The translations under genes and the position numbers were made by a program. Of a stretch of DNA of 64,000 nucleotides, positions 29,269-38,833 are shown in pieces. A model generated the notes under the pieces. The model saw only the letters and a list, made by a program, of their open reading frames with translations, was not told the DNA's origin and searched no databases. Position 1 is the stretch's first letter. Each line of letters opens with the position of its first letter. Source of the stretch: Actinomycetes bacterium (GTDB taxonomy: Bacteria > Actinomycetota > Actinomycetes > Streptosporangiales > Streptosporangiaceae); contig JAOPYO010000195.1 of NCBI GenBank assembly GCA_025964575.1, forward strand, positions 25,902 to 89,901, read 5' to 3'.

Positions 29269-30834
29269 ATGGGGTCGTTGGGCTTCTGGCGATTGGCGCA
29301 GCAGGATCCGGAATGGATCGCGGCTGTCGACCCGGATGGCACCGAATACACCGCCGGTGAGCTACTGAGCCGGTCCAACCGGCTCGTCCACGGTCTGCGA
29401 GGGCTGGGTCTGCAGCCAGGCGACGGCGTCTGTGGTCTGGTGCCGAACGGCGTCGACGGGCTGGTGCTCTATCTGGCCGCGCTTCAGGCCGGCTGGTACT
29501 ACACGCCGATCAACTGGCACCTGACCGGCCCCGAGATCGGCTACATCGTGGCCGACAGTGAGGCCAAGGCGTTCTTCGTCGATGGCCGTCACGCTGCCGA
29601 GGGCCTCAAGGGTGCCGACGAGGCCGGGCTGGACCCGCACCGCCGCTTCGCCTTCGGTGAGGCCGAGGGTTTCCAGCCCGTCGAGGAACTCGTCGAGGGG
29701 CAGCCCGACACCGCCCCGGCCGATCGCAGCAACGGCGCCACCATGCACTACACCTCGGGCACCACCGGTCGTCCGAAGGGCGTGAAGCGCCGGCTGGCCG
29801 GGATCGACCCCGATGACGCCGCGGAGCTGATGACGTTCCTGCTGACCTTCTTCGGCTTCACGCCGGGGCGGCCCGCGGGCAAAGGCGACGAGGCGCATCT
29901 GATCACCTCGCCGAACTACCACACGGCGGTCACCCAGTTCGGGGGCTCCGCCCTGCACATGGGCCACACGCTGGTCTACATGGACAAGTGGGACGCCGAG
30001 GACACACTCAAGGCGATCGAGAAGTACAAGATCACCAACACGCACATGGTGCCGACCCACTTCAAGCGGCTGCTGTCCCTCCCGAAGGAGACCCGCGAGA
30101 AGTACGACGTATCCAGCATGAAGTGGGCCATTCACGCCGCCGCGCCCTGTCCGGTGCCGCTCAAGCACCAGATGCTCGACTGGTGGGGCGAGTGCATCTG
30201 GGAGTACTACGCGGCCACCGAGGGCGGCGGCACCATCGCCTCCCCGAAGGACTGGCTGGCGCACCCCGGCACCGTCGGCAGTCGCTGGCCGATCAGCGAA
30301 CTGCTGATCGTCGACGATGACGGTAACGAGGTGCCTACCGGCACTTCGGGCACGATCTATATGAAGATGGCCGGCGTTGAGTTCGAGTACAAGGGCGACA
30401 AGGAAAAGACGGAGAAGGATCGGCTTCGCGACTTCTTCACCGTCGGCGACATCGGTTATCTGACCGAGGACGGCTTCCTGTTCCTGTCCGACCGCAAGGC
30501 CGACCTGATCATCTCGGGTGGAGCCAACATCTACCCGGCCGAGATCGAGAACGAGATCATCCTGAATTCCAAGGTCGCGGACGTCGCCGTGTTCGGCATC
30601 CCGAACGAGGAATGGGGCGAGGAGATCAAGGCCGTGGTCGAACCCGCCGAGGGCGTGACGCCAGGCCCTGAGCTGACCAAGGAGATCTTCGAGTTCCTCG
30701 AGGGCCGGCTGGCGAAGATGAAGTGGCCGCGCACCATCGACTTCGTCGAGACGCTGCCCCGCGAGCCCAACGGCAAGCTCCTCAAACGTAAGCTCCGCGA
30801 CCCGTACTGGAAGGACCGGCAAAGTGCCATCTAG
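29269..30834 (+). CDS. Acyl-CoA synthetase (AMP-binding)
   Basis: MHYTSGTTGRPKGVKR, YYAATEGGG, GGANIYPAEIENEI, REPNGKLLKRKLRD. Confidence 0.94.
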   Translation: MGSLGFWRLAQQDPEWIAAVDPDGTEYTAGELLSRSNRLVHGLRGLGLQPGDGVCGLVPNGVDGLVLYLAALQAGWYYTPINWHLTGPEIGYIVADSEAKAFFVDGRHAAEGLKGADEAGLDPHRRFAFGEAEGFQPVEELVEGQPDTAPADRSNGATMHYTSGTTGRPKGVKRRLAGIDPDDAAELMTFLLTFFGFTPGRPAGKGDEAHLITSPNYHTAVTQFGGSALHMGHTLVYMDKWDAEDTLKAIEKYKITNTHMVPTHFKRLLSLPKETREKYDVSSMKWAIHAAAPCPVPLKHQMLDWWGECIWEYYAATEGGGTIASPKDWLAHPGTVGSRWPISELLIVDDDGNEVPTGTSGTIYMKMAGVEFEYKGDKEKTEKDRLRDFFTVGDIGYLTEDGFLFLSDRKADLIISGGANIYPAEIENEIILNSKVADVAVFGIPNEEWGEEIKAVVEPAEGVTPGPELTKEIFEFLEGRLAKMKWPRTIDFVETLPREPNGKLLKRKLRDPYWKDRQSAI

Positions 30835-31753
30835 CCCGAACCACGTCCTGGAGTTCCCGGGCGGGTACACGCGGTCGGTGGGCCCGGTGATCGGCCGGTT
30901 TCTGTCCGAGCTGCGCGACGGCCGCCTGGTCGGCGTACGCGCCGAGTCCGGGCGGGTGCTCTTTCCCCCGACGGAGTACGACCCGGACAACGGCAATGCC
31001 GTCACAGAGGAGTACGTCGAGGTCGGCCCGGTCGGGACCGTCGTGTCCTGGTCATGGGTGGCCGAGCCGCTCGGCTCGCATCCGCTGCAACGGCCGTTCG
31101 CCTGGGCGCTGATCAAGCCCGACGGCGCGGACACCGCGCTGCTGCACGTCCTCGACCTGGGCGTGCACGACCGCGGAGCCAAGCCACCTCGCGAGTTGAA
31201 GACCGGCATGCGGGTCCGCCCGCGCTTCAAGACAGCGCGCATCGGTGACATCACCGACATCGAGGCCTTCCTGCCCGAGGTCACGATGATCAACTCCTCG
31301 ACCCGGCTGGAGTTCGAGCTGAAGCCTGGCAGGGCGCTTGACCGGTTCCTGGACGGCATGTCCGAGGGCCGCATCCTCGGGCACAAGTGCGGGGTCTGCG
31401 GCAAGGTCGTCGTGCCGATGAGGGGTCTGTGCCCGACGGATGGCGTGCCCACCACCGAGGAGGTGGAGATCGCGGACACCGGCACGATCACCACCTTCGC
31501 GGTCAACAACATCCCGGACCCGCGAGCTCCCGAGGTGCCGTTCGTCTCGGCCTACATCCTGCTCGACGGTGCCGACATCGCGATGCTCACACTGGTCGCC
31601 GGCATCCCCGCAAACCAGGTCAGGATGGGCATGCGGGTGAAGGCCGCCTGGAAGCCGCGCGAGGAGTGGGGCCGGACCATCCAGAACATCCGATGGTTCG
31701 AGCCGTCCGGCGAACCCGACGCCCCCTTCGAGTCGATCAAGGATTACACATGA
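30824..31753 (+). CDS. Tandem DUF35 / OB-fold protein
   Basis: 309 aa; C-terminal zinc-ribbon HKCGVCGKVVVPMRGLCPTDG; N-terminal copy RAESGRVLFPPTEYDP without Cys. Confidence 0.8.
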   Translation: MPSSPNHVLEFPGGYTRSVGPVIGRFLSELRDGRLVGVRAESGRVLFPPTEYDPDNGNAVTEEYVEVGPVGTVVSWSWVAEPLGSHPLQRPFAWALIKPDGADTALLHVLDLGVHDRGAKPPRELKTGMRVRPRFKTARIGDITDIEAFLPEVTMINSSTRLEFELKPGRALDRFLDGMSEGRILGHKCGVCGKVVVPMRGLCPTDGVPTTEEVEIADTGTITTFAVNNIPDPRAPEVPFVSAYILLDGADIAMLTLVAGIPANQVRMGMRVKAAWKPREEWGRTIQNIRWFEPSGEPDAPFESIKDYT

Positions 31754-31776
31754 CCGCGAACCGGCGGCTGCGAGCC

Positions 31777-31791
31777 GCGAGCGGAGCGAGC
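31777..31791. repeat. GCGAGCGGAGCGAGC element copy
   Basis: Exact 15-mer 2 nt upstream of ATG at 31794. Confidence 0.85.
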
Positions 31792-31793
31792 AC

Positions 31794-32837
31794 ATGAACA
31801 GAGACGTGGCGATCGTCGCCTTCTCCCAGACGCATCACACCGCCACCGACCAGGGACTGTCGGAGACCGAGCTGATCCTGCCGGTCCTTCAGGAGATCAA
31901 GGCCACGACCGGGCTGAACCGGTTCGGTTTCACCTGCTCAGGGTCCTGCGACTATCTGGTCGGCGCGCCCTTCTCGTTCGTGGCCGCACTGGACGCGGTC
32001 GGCGCCTGGCCACCGATCTCGGAGAGTCACGTCGAGATGGACGGCGCCTGGGCGCTGTACGAGGCGTGGGTGAAACTGCAGCATGGCGAGATCGATACCG
32101 CTCTGGTCTATGGCTTCGGCAAGCCGAGCCAGGGGGTGCTGCGGCAGGTCATGACCCTGCAGCTCGATCCGTACTACCTGGCTCCCCTCGGCGCGGACCA
32201 GGTGTCGCTGGCCGCCCTGCAGGCCCGTGCCTACCTGGACAGGTCCGGCGCCAAGGAGGATGACCTGCTCGCCGTCGCGACCAGGTCCCGTCAGGCCGGC
32301 CGCGAGAATCCGTACGCCCTTCATCTGGACGACCCCACGGGCGACGCGGCGTACGACGTGGCGCCGCTCAAGGTGCACGACGTGGCACCGGACGCGGACG
32401 GGGTCGCGGCGATCGTGCTGGCTGCCGGCGACAGGGCGCGGGAGCTGTGCGAGCGCCCCGCCTGGATCTGCGGTATCGATCACCGCAGCGACGCCCACTC
32501 ACTGGGCGCCCGCGACCTGAGCCGATCGGAGTCCACCCGGATCGCCGGTGTCAAGGCGGGGGCGACGGGCATCGAGGTGGCCGAACTGCACGCGCAGTTC
32601 AGCCACGAGGAGCTCATCCTGCGGGAGGCCTTGGGCCTCTCCGAAGAGGTCGTGATCAACCCGTCCGGTGGGCCGCTGTCCGCCAACCCGGTGATGGCCA
32701 CCGGCCTCATCCGGCTCGGCGAGGCCGCCGCCCGGATCCATTCCGGTGCGGCCACCAGGACCCTCGGCCACGCCAGCGCCGGTCCCTGTTTGCAGCAGAA
32801 CCTCGTCTGCGTCCTCTCGGGAGACAGCAATGGGTAA
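31794..32837 (+). CDS. Thiolase-like / lipid-transfer (Ltp4-type) protein without the canonical Cys
   Basis: Thiolase-fold spacing ALYEAWVKLQHGEIDTALVYGFGKPSQG; CASG position reads EMDG. Confidence 0.8.
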   Translation: MNRDVAIVAFSQTHHTATDQGLSETELILPVLQEIKATTGLNRFGFTCSGSCDYLVGAPFSFVAALDAVGAWPPISESHVEMDGAWALYEAWVKLQHGEIDTALVYGFGKPSQGVLRQVMTLQLDPYYLAPLGADQVSLAALQARAYLDRSGAKEDDLLAVATRSRQAGRENPYALHLDDPTGDAAYDVAPLKVHDVAPDADGVAAIVLAAGDRARELCERPAWICGIDHRSDAHSLGARDLSRSESTRIAGVKAGATGIEVAELHAQFSHEELILREALGLSEEVVINPSGGPLSANPVMATGLIRLGEAAARIHSGAATRTLGHASAGPCLQQNLVCVLSGDSNG

Positions 32838-33987
32838 CCCCTGCGCGGTGATCGGGGTCGGCCAGACCCAGTACCGCACCAAGCGCACCGATGTGTCCAT
32901 CGCCGGGCTGGCCCGTGAGGCGGCCCTGCGGGCGCTGGAGGACGCCGGGCTGACCTGGGCCGACATCGATGCGGTCGTCATCGGCAAGGCGCCCGACCTG
33001 TTCGAGGGCGTCATGATGCCGGAGGCGTATCTCGCCGACGCGCTCGGTGCCACCGGTAAGCCGATCATGCGAGTCCATACGGCGGGTAGCGTCGGCGGTT
33101 CCACCGGCGTCGTGGCCTCCGGCCTCATCCAGTCGGGCGTGCACGAGCGGGTGCTGGTGCTGGCCTGGGAGAAGCAGTCGGAGTCCAACGCCACCTGGGC
33201 GCTGACGGTCAACACGCCCTACAGCACGTCTCTGGTGGTCGGCGCGGGCGGCTACTTCGCCCCGCACATCCGGGCGTACATGCGGCGCTCCGGTGCGCCC
33301 GACCACATCGGTGCGCTGGTCGCGGTGAAGGACCGGCAGAATGCGCTGAAGAACCCCTACGCGCATTTGAAGATCCCGGGCATCTCCCAGGAGATGGTCG
33401 AGATGACTCCGATGCTGTGGGAGCCGATCCGCTATCTGGAGACGTGCCCGTCCTCGGACGGCGCCTGCGCGATGATCCTGGCGTCCGAGGACGCGGCCAA
33501 GAAGGCCCCCAACAGGCCGGCCTGGGTGCACGGCACCGCGATGCGCTCCGAGCCGATCTTCTTCGCCGGCCGTGACACGGTGAACCCGCAGGCCGGCAAG
33601 GACTGCGCGGCGGACGTCTACCGGCAGGCGGGCATCTCGGACCCGCGCCGCGAGCTGGACTGCGCCGAGGTCTATGTGCCGTTCTCCTGGTACGAGCCGA
33701 TGTGGCTGGAGAACCTTGGCTTCTGCGGTGATGGAGAGGGTTGGAAGCTCACCGAATCCGGCGCCACCGCTCTGGACGGGGACATCCCGTGGAACGCCAG
33801 CGGCGGTGTGTTGTCCTCCAACCCGATCGGGGCGTCCGGTCTGATCCGCTTCGCTGAGGCGGCCCTGCAGGTGCGGGGCCTGGCTGGTGAGCATCAGGTC
33901 GATGGCGCCCGCAAGGCGCTCGGCCACGCCTACGGCGGCGGAGCCCAGTTCTTCGCCATGTGGATCGTCGGCTCGGACAAACCCTGA
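32829..33987 (+). CDS. Thiolase-like / lipid-transfer (Ltp3-type) protein without the canonical Cys
   Basis: AVIGVGQTQYRTKRTDVSIAGLAREAALRALEDAGLTWADID...HTAGSVGGSTGVVASGLIQSG; ATG near 32830. Confidence 0.85.
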
Positions 33988-34012
33988 ACCCGTTCTCCGG
34001 AGGAGAAGACCG

Positions 34013-35593
34013 ATGGAGTTCAACCACGCTGACCTGTTCGAAGGTGTGGCAGACGCGTTGCCGGAGAGGCTGGCGCTGGTCGTGGGCGACGACCGGCTGA
34101 CCTTCGCCGAACTGGACGCGCACGCCAACCGGCTCGCCCACTATCTGACCGACACCGGAGTGCAGCCGGGGCAGCATGTGGGCATTCAGCTGTACAACGG
34201 CGTCGAGTACATCGCCACTGTGCTCGCCGCGCTGAAGATCCGGGCCGTGCCGATCAACGTGAACTACCGGTACGTGGAGAGCGAACTGCTCTACCTCTAC
34301 CGGGACTCCGACATGGTCGCTCTCGTCTACGACGTGGAGTTCGATGATCGGGTGGCGGCCACCGCCCCGAAGGCGCCCGCGCTCCGGCATTTTCTCGCGG
34401 TCGGTGGTCCCACTACGGTCCCGGGCGCGGTCGCCTACGAGGACGCGCTGGCCGGGCAGTCGGCGACCCGTGGCTTCCCGGAGCGGTCCGGCGAGGACAC
34501 CTACGTCATCTACACCGGCGGTACGACCGGCATGCCCAAGGGCGTGATGTGGGGCATGGAGGATCTGTTCTTCGCGTTCGCCAACCCGTATGTGGAGACC
34601 CCGAAGAAGCCCGAGGACGTGATCGCCCAGGCTTCGGTGTCCGGTCCGCTGGTGATGATGCCGGTGGCGCCGCTCATGCACGGCGCCGCCCAGATGGGCA
34701 CCTTCATCGGCTGGTGGGGGGGAGCCACGATCGTCTACGTCCGCAAGTTCGACGCCGCCGGAGTGTGGCGGACCATCGAGCGCGAGAAGGTCAACTCCCT
34801 CACCATCACCGGCGACGCGATGGCCATGCCGATGGCCGACGAGCTGGCCAGAGCGCGCGACTCGTACGAGCTGTCCTCGCTCCTCGCGTACGTCTCCACC
34901 GGTGCGATCCTCACGGGTGCGGTCCGGGACCGGATCCAGGAGTTGCTGCCCAACGTCATCATCATGGACCGGTTCGGCTCGACCGAGTCCGGTTCGACGG
35001 CCGAGGCGGTGTCGGGCTCCAGCCCGGAGAAGGGGCTGCGGTTCGCGCCCGACGTCGCCAACGTGACCGTGCTGGACGACGACCTGCAGCCGGTCAAGCC
35101 CGGCTCGGGGGTCATCGGTCAGGTGGCACGGACCGGCTTCATCGCCCGCGGCTACTACAACGACCCGGACAAGACCGAGCGCACCTTCCCGGTGGTCGAC
35201 GGAGTTCGCTGGCTGCTCACCGGCGACATCGCCACTGTCGAGTCCGACGGGACGATCGCGGTGTACGGTCGCGGCTCCCAGGCCATCAACACCGGCGGAG
35301 AGAAGGTCTTCCCCGAGGAGGTCGAGGCGGTCCTCAAGGGCCACCCCGGCGTGTACGACGCGGTGGTGACCGGTATCCCGGACGAGCGGTTCGGTTTCCG
35401 GGTGGCCGCCGTGGTCCAGCTGTACGACGACGGTACGCCGGTCGAGGAACTCGATCGGCACTGCCGTACCCAGCTCTCGGGCTACAAGGTGCCGCGGACG
35501 TACGCCTTCGTCGCCGAGATGCGGCGTTCGCCGGCCGGCAAGGCCGACTACCGTTGGGCCAAGGAGGTCGCCGAGGAGGCGGCGCAGGCATAG
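34013..35593 (+). CDS. Acyl-CoA synthetase, FadD19-like
   Basis: RBS AGGAG; ADALPERLALVVGDDRLTFAELDAHANRLAHYL, YTGGTTGMPKGVMWGMED, RSPAGKADYRWAKE. Confidence 0.9.
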   Translation: MEFNHADLFEGVADALPERLALVVGDDRLTFAELDAHANRLAHYLTDTGVQPGQHVGIQLYNGVEYIATVLAALKIRAVPINVNYRYVESELLYLYRDSDMVALVYDVEFDDRVAATAPKAPALRHFLAVGGPTTVPGAVAYEDALAGQSATRGFPERSGEDTYVIYTGGTTGMPKGVMWGMEDLFFAFANPYVETPKKPEDVIAQASVSGPLVMMPVAPLMHGAAQMGTFIGWWGGATIVYVRKFDAAGVWRTIEREKVNSLTITGDAMAMPMADELARARDSYELSSLLAYVSTGAILTGAVRDRIQELLPNVIIMDRFGSTESGSTAEAVSGSSPEKGLRFAPDVANVTVLDDDLQPVKPGSGVIGQVARTGFIARGYYNDPDKTERTFPVVDGVRWLLTGDIATVESDGTIAVYGRGSQAINTGGEKVFPEEVEAVLKGHPGVYDAVVTGIPDERFGFRVAAVVQLYDDGTPVEELDRHCRTQLSGYKVPRTYAFVAEMRRSPAGKADYRWAKEVAEEAAQA

Positions 35594-35763
35594 GTCCTCG
35601 GCAGGCCCTCAGCACGTATTACGGCAGGTCCGTCCGGATGACGTCGGTCGGACCCGCCGTCGTGAGGTCGTGGGCTTCCCGGACGGAGGGAAGCGCGGTC
35701 GCGGCGTTCCTGGCCGCACGGCGACCGGACGGCTAAGCTCTCCTCAGGCGAGTTGCTCTAGTA

Positions 35764-35774
35764 GAGAGTCTCTC
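35764..35774. promoter_or_regulatory. Palindrome upstream of MarR gene
   Basis: GAGAG-T-CTCTC, 22 bp upstream of start. Confidence 0.35.
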
Positions 35775-35796
35775 GTTATGCGAGTAATTTGGAGGA

Positions 35797-36270
35797 GTGG
35801 TGACGGTGTCGACCCGTGAGCAGATGGCGCTCGAGCTCCAGCAGGCCATGCAGCGCAACACCATGTGGACGGTGTTGCTGCATCACACGGTCGCGGGCAA
35901 GGCCGGCATCAACGTCACCGACCTGCAGTGTTTGAACCTACTGTCCCTGGACGGTCCAATGACTCCGGGGCAGCTGGCCCAGTCGATGGGTCTGACGACA
36001 GGGGGCGCCATCACCGCCGTCGTCGACCGCCTGGAGAAGGCCGGTTACGTGCTGCGGAGCCGCGACCCCGACGACCGCCGCAAGGTGATCGTCGAGCCGG
36101 TCCAGGAGAAGGTGGCGGCGTTGGGCGCGTACTTCGGGCCGATCGCCCAGTCGGTCGGGGCCCGTTTCGCCGGCTACACCGACGAGCAGCTGGAGTTCCT
36201 GCTCGAGTTCGCCCGGTCCAACAACAACGCCATGCCAGGTGTGATCAAGCAGGTTCAGTCGATGCGCTAG
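35797..36270 (+). CDS. MarR family transcriptional regulator
   Basis: MTPGQLAQSMGLTTGGAITAVVDRLEKAGYVLRSRDPDDRRKVIV. Confidence 0.94.
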   Translation: MVTVSTREQMALELQQAMQRNTMWTVLLHHTVAGKAGINVTDLQCLNLLSLDGPMTPGQLAQSMGLTTGGAITAVVDRLEKAGYVLRSRDPDDRRKVIVEPVQEKVAALGAYFGPIAQSVGARFAGYTDEQLEFLLEFARSNNNAMPGVIKQVQSMR

Positions 36271-36737
36271 GGGCGGCCGGTCGTCTTCGAACTGGACACC
36301 TCGATCTTCCTGGACGAATGAGGGTCCAGCCCGGGGACGGGCGCGTACCCCCCAGCCGCGTCATCCGTCCCCGGAGTGACTGGTCAGTGCAAATAGCACA
36401 GACCCGCTTGCATCCTTCGGCCTCCCGACCGGAGATCTATTTTTCGCCTTACCCACGAACATCGTGACCATGCCCATGTTGAGGTGATGGCCGTCTCAAG
36501 AGTGAGGAAAAGATTCCAACCAGGTCGGGTGGTTGAGATGGTGGGCCATGAGCACCGCGGCGGCTTAACGTCACCTGGCGCGTTCGGCCGAGGGGCCGCG
36601 GGGGGTTTCCGCGGCGCTGGGTTCTTCTGGGCCCCTCGCCCGTGGCCGGGCGGACGTGATTGGGCCCGGAGACCTATTGAAATTAGGTCTTTGAGGCTAT
36701 AGGTGCCCGGCTGGCCGAATGGTACCTTCCTCCAGGA

Positions 36738-37445
36738 ATGCTCCGCTCCCTGCTGATGTCGAGGTATCTGGAAATGTCGAGTAAATTCGGCCGCGTATTC
36801 ATGGCTATTTCCGGGATGGTGATGGCGGGGGTCGCGATCGCGCCAGCTTCTGCCCAGGCGGCCGCCAAGCTTCCTCCTTTGGGGAAGACGGTTTGGCCCC
36901 TTGCCTACAACAAGAGCTACTGCGCTTACAACCAAGGGCGCACGAGGGCGATCAAGGTACAGCTCAGTGGAAAGCTGCAGTACACGCGCACGGTTGAGAA
37001 GTTCAACAAGAACATCCGGGTCATGTTCCACGACCCGGCGGTGGTCGATCCGAAGCTCAGTGTCACGGTGCTCACAAAGTGTTCCAACGGTAAGAAGGTA
37101 AAGATCGACCGGATCTTTGCCGTGCAAAGCTGGTATGCCTGGAAATGTGGAAATATATCGGTCTCCGTAAAGAGTCCCTGGGGCAAAGAACGCTCCAACA
37201 CCTTCAAGTGCAAAAACCAGGTTCCGGTTGCTTACCGGAGGGGTGACACACGCAAAGGTTCCGCCCTTGCCTGGAACGAGAAGGGTAAGAAGGCGTCGTG
37301 GAACTGGGGGAGCAGCGGGAAGTCCATCGGCCAGAATGGAAAGATATGCATGAACTTGGACGTCTACACTGAAACCACTGGCGATGCTATACCGGGAAGG
37401 GCATTCGACGTCTGTGTGCCCGCCTCCTACAAGGCGAAGCCGTAG
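36738..37445 (+). CDS. Hypothetical secreted protein, six cysteines in mature part
   Basis: Signal peptide (MAISGMVMAGVAIAPASAQA); start could be later in frame; lower-GC codon use than neighbours. Confidence 0.7.
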   Translation: MLRSLLMSRYLEMSSKFGRVFMAISGMVMAGVAIAPASAQAAAKLPPLGKTVWPLAYNKSYCAYNQGRTRAIKVQLSGKLQYTRTVEKFNKNIRVMFHDPAVVDPKLSVTVLTKCSNGKKVKIDRIFAVQSWYAWKCGNISVSVKSPWGKERSNTFKCKNQVPVAYRRGDTRKGSALAWNEKGKKASWNWGSSGKSIGQNGKICMNLDVYTETTGDAIPGRAFDVCVPASYKAKP

Positions 37446-37464
37446 CTGCCGTCCAGCGCGGATG

Positions 37465-37502
37465 CGGGACCCCGTCCCCTTCAAGGCACATGCGGGGTCC
37501 CG
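37465..37502. terminator. Hairpin terminator between convergent genes
   Basis: CGGGACCCCG...CGGGGTCCCG perfect arms. Confidence 0.65.
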
Positions 37503-37514
37503 TGCGTCGGGCGG

Positions 37515-38705
37515 TCAGCGGGTGGTGATGATGGCGGAGCCGTGGCCGAAGAGGCCCTGGTTGACGGCGATGCCGGCCCGGGCGCCATCGACCTGACGGC
37601 CCTCGGCCTGGCCACGCAGCTGCCAGGTCAGCTCGCACACCTGGGCGATCGCCTGCGCCGGGATCGCCTCGCCGAACGAGGCCAGCCCGCCGCTCGGGTT
37701 GACCGGGATCCGCCCTCCCAGCGCGGTGGCGCCCGACCGCAACAGGTCCTCGGCCTCACCGGGCGCACAGAGCCCGATGTCCTCGTACCAGTCGAGTTCG
37801 AGAGCGGTCGACAGGTCGTACACCTCGGCCAGCGACAGATCCGAAGGACCGATCCCGGCCTCGTCGTACGCGGCGTCCGCGAGGGCCGAGCGGAAGGGCC
37901 GGGAGGGCGGGGGCACGGTCATCGCCGAGTCGGTCGCGAAGTCCGGCAGGTCCAGAACCGTCTTGGGGAAGGTGGGGGTCACCGTGGACAGCGCCGGGAT
38001 CCTGACCGGGTCGTCGATGCCGCGGGAGCGAGCGAACTCCATCGAGCACAGCACCAGTGAAGCGCCGCCGTCGCTGGTCGCGCAGATGTCGAGCAGCCGC
38101 AGCGGGTCGGCCACCACGGCGGACTCGCGGACGTCCTCGACCGACACCTCCTTGCGATAGCGGGCGTTGGGGTTGGCCAGGCCGTGTCGGGCGTTCTTCA
38201 CCTTGACCGCGGCGAAGTCGTCCAGCGTCGCGCCGTGCAGAGCCATCCGGCGCCGGGCGTACAGCGCGAAGTAGATCGGGTTGGTCGCGCCGAGCAGCCG
38301 GAACCGCAGCCAGTCCGGATCGTCCGGCCGGTCGCCGCCCACCGGCTTGAAAAACCCCTTGGGGGCGGCATCCGCGCCGACCACGAGGGCGACATCGCAG
38401 AGCCCGGCCAGGATCTGCGCACGTGCGTTGGCGATCGCTTGGGCCCCCGAGGCACAGGCGGCATAGCTACTGGACACCCGGGCGCCGGACCAGCCGAGTG
38501 CCTGGGCGAACGTCGCCCCGGCGATGAACCCCGGATAGCCGTTACGGATGGTGTCGGCACCGGCGACGTACTGGATGTCCGGCCAGGTCAGTCCCGCGTC
38601 CGCCAGCGCCGCACGGGCGGCGGCCAGGCCGTACTCCACGAAGTTGCGGCCCCACTTGCCCCACGGATGCATCCCCGCACCCAGAACGGCTATGTCCCTT
38701 GTCAT
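37515..38705 (-). CDS. Thiolase family / lipid-transfer protein with canonical Cys
   Basis: SSSYAACASGAQAIANARAQILAGLCDVALVVGADA. Confidence 0.88.
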   Translation of the reverse strand: MTRDIAVLGAGMHPWGKWGRNFVEYGLAAARAALADAGLTWPDIQYVAGADTIRNGYPGFIAGATFAQALGWSGARVSSSYAACASGAQAIANARAQILAGLCDVALVVGADAAPKGFFKPVGGDRPDDPDWLRFRLLGATNPIYFALYARRRMALHGATLDDFAAVKVKNARHGLANPNARYRKEVSVEDVRESAVVADPLRLLDICATSDGGASLVLCSMEFARSRGIDDPVRIPALSTVTPTFPKTVLDLPDFATDSAMTVPPPSRPFRSALADAAYDEAGIGPSDLSLAEVYDLSTALELDWYEDIGLCAPGEAEDLLRSGATALGGRIPVNPSGGLASFGEAIPAQAIAQVCELTWQLRGQAEGRQVDGARAGIAVNQGLFGHGSAIITTR

Positions 38706-38833
38706 TGCTCGCTCCGCTCGCTGTTCGCGTCCGCCGGGATGCGACGGCTTCCCTCGTCGCTCGTGCCTCGCTCCTCAGTCCAGCCGCCGCGCGGCCGCTC
38801 ACGGGTCATTGCTCGCTCCGCTCGCTGTTCGCG
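38701..38833. repeat. 29-bp direct repeat, two copies
   Basis: GTCATTGCTCGCTCCGCTCGCTGTTCGCG at 38701-38729 and 38805-38833. Confidence 0.92.

Noticed and set aside
29362-31512. 716-aa minus-strand ORF
   Set aside because: Antisense shadow of the acyl-CoA synthetase and DUF35 genes in high-GC DNA; no recognisable domain, low-complexity R/G/D/V composition
33749-35461. 570-aa minus-strand ORF
   Set aside because: Antisense of the FadD19-like gene, composition typical of GC shadow ORFs
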